Shown here one piece after another: positions 4,575 through 5,027 of a stretch of 5,027 nucleotides of DNA. Source of the DNA: Phycisphaerales bacterium UBA3190 (GTDB lineage: Bacteria > Planctomycetota > Phycisphaerae > Phycisphaerales > UBA1924); assembly GCA_002364005.1 (NCBI GenBank), contig DEXG01000015.1, positions 73,482 through 78,508 of the forward strand. Reading direction: 5' to 3'. A model generated the notes under the pieces. The model made no database searches. It saw nothing but the letters and a program-made list of their open reading frames with translations, and was not told where the DNA came from. The stretch's first letter is position 1. The number at the start of each line of letters is the position of its first letter. A program made the position numbers and the translations under genes.

Positions 4575-4850
4575 TCAGGTTTCCCGCCCCGGCTCCACAG
4601 CAAACGCCACCCCGTTCACCGTCAGCAGCGCCGCCACCCGCGGATTGAACCGCAGGTACCCCGCCTCCTTCGAGCAATCAAACTCCCGGCACCCCTGCGG
4701 GCGCGTCTCGTAGATCAGGCATCCACCAACATCATCAAGATGCGGGCACCGACCATTCACAAACGCCAGCACCGACCCGTCATCGAGCAGCACGCCCCGA
4801 TGACCGGTGCAGCACGTCCCACCGCAGGCCGCGCAGGGCAGCCCTACCAC
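4575..4850 (-). CDS. YkgJ-family cysteine-cluster protein
   Basis: This 91-residue protein carries the eight-cysteine pattern of the YkgJ (UPF0153-type) family: C6-A-A-C9-G-G-T-C13-C14 near the N-terminus, then C35-P-x-L, C44-L-I-Y-E-T-R-P-Q-G-C54 and C59. Members are thought to bind a metal or iron-sulfur cluster through these cysteines; the function is unknown, and no partner is evident here. It is small, soluble and probably cytoplasmic. The start is GTG 4850, the only usual start codon between the in-frame upstream TGA at 4903-4901 and the first cysteine; no clear Shine-Dalgarno is seen, so the start is less certain than the identity. A TATTCT on the minus strand (4906-4901) could be a -10 box. 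Its codons end in G (Val GTG 7 of 9, Leu mostly CTG), unlike the C-ending codons of plus-strand aroA. It is convergent with the aroA array, sharing TGATCA at the stop. Confidence 0.9.
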   Translation of the reverse strand: MVGLPCAACGGTCCTGHRGVLLDDGSVLAFVNGRCPHLDDVGGCLIYETRPQGCREFDCSKEAGYLRFNPRVAALLTVNGVAFAVEPGRET

Positions 4851-4992
4851 GAGCGCCGCGATATCTCGGCGACGCTCGACGTATGGGGGGGTTCGGTTTC
4901 AGAATAGGGGGGACGGTAATCGTTGATCGATGAGTCTAGCCCCAAGCCACCATCGGCACACGCACACACTGGCCCCAACCCCCACGATCCGC

Positions 4993-4998
4993 TACCCT
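4993..4998 (+). promoter_or_regulatory. Probable -10 box (TACCCT) for the gene starting at 5005
   Basis: TACCCT is followed by six bases and then ATG 5005, the same sequence and spacing as in front of aroA (1477-1491). This suggests a leaderless transcript. A -35 box cannot be recognised among the C-rich bases upstream. Confidence 0.35.
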
Positions 4999-5004
4999 GC
5001 CCCC

Positions 5005-5027
5005 ATGCCAACACCCGACCAGCCAGC
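5005..5027 (+). CDS. Possible start of a gene cut by the window end
   Basis: ATG 5005 opens a frame reading MPTPDQPA to the window edge with no stop. Only seven full codons are visible, so no family can be assigned. Support comes from the TACCCT-N6-ATG start signature shared with aroA, and from the C-rich, host-like codons. The roughly 150 bases between the YkgJ-type gene and this ATG are non-coding as far as can be seen; with divergent genes on both sides they should hold promoters for each. Confidence 0.4.

Noticed and set aside
4483..4713. Plus-strand 76-residue open frame over the YkgJ-type gene
   Set aside because: It overlaps the well-supported minus-strand gene antisense, has no recognisable motif and no ribosome-binding site; its start only reads the aroA relic in another frame.
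4885..4912. G7 (4885-4891) and G6 (4907-4912) runs as phase-variable tracts
   Set aside because: They are short, in a non-coding divergent region, and similar C/G runs occur throughout this GC-rich window.

Overview
The window looks like a high-GC planctomycete chromosome, most plausibly class Phycisphaerae. That is inferred from three things: two secreted proteins ending in a PTPS-hydrophobic-RRR sorting tail (a planctomycete-style PEP-CTERM variant), genes that mix Shine-Dalgarno starts with probable leaderless starts, and the absence of proteobacterial operon context. No rRNA, tRNA, CRISPR array, transposase or integrase is visible.

Layout. The left edge (1-47) is the end of a GC-rich palindromic repeat. 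It is followed by yjdM/phnA (106-444, zinc-ribbon protein), a DUF1963/YwqG-family protein (541-1461, AT-richer than its neighbours), and aroA (1489-2925, EPSP synthase of the shikimate pathway). AroA carries an in-frame insertion of about 18 residues encoded by a second copy of the palindromic repeat. Next come two tandem paralogous secreted proteins (3009-3605 and 3829-4431), each with its own near-identical promoter, leader, ribosome-binding site and rho-independent terminator. A YkgJ-type cysteine-cluster protein (4575-4850) lies on the minus strand. A probable new plus-strand gene starts at 5005 and runs off the window.

The most interesting structure is between aroA and the YkgJ-type gene. 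The last 35-60 bases of aroA occur three times as direct repeats: as the real end of aroA, as a short relic in front of the second secreted gene, and as a 44-base relic with 3 mismatches after it. The array reads aroA-tail / secreted gene / tail / secreted gene / tail, with exactly 820 bp from the first unit to the second. The last relic ends in TGATCA, which is also the stop of the convergent YkgJ-type gene, so this may be the ancestral aroA end displaced by insertion or expansion of the cassettes. The promoter-to-signal-peptide block of the paralogs is about 97% identical, while the proteins are only about 60% identical.

The genes do not form one pathway. AroA makes 5-enolpyruvylshikimate-3-phosphate for aromatic amino acids; the two paralogs are probably exported surface or extracellular proteins of unknown role; yjdM, the DUF1963 protein and the YkgJ-type protein are conserved families of poorly defined function. 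Plus-strand genes of host-like composition favour C-ending codons, while the minus-strand gene favours G-ending ones, which points to a replication-strand skew.
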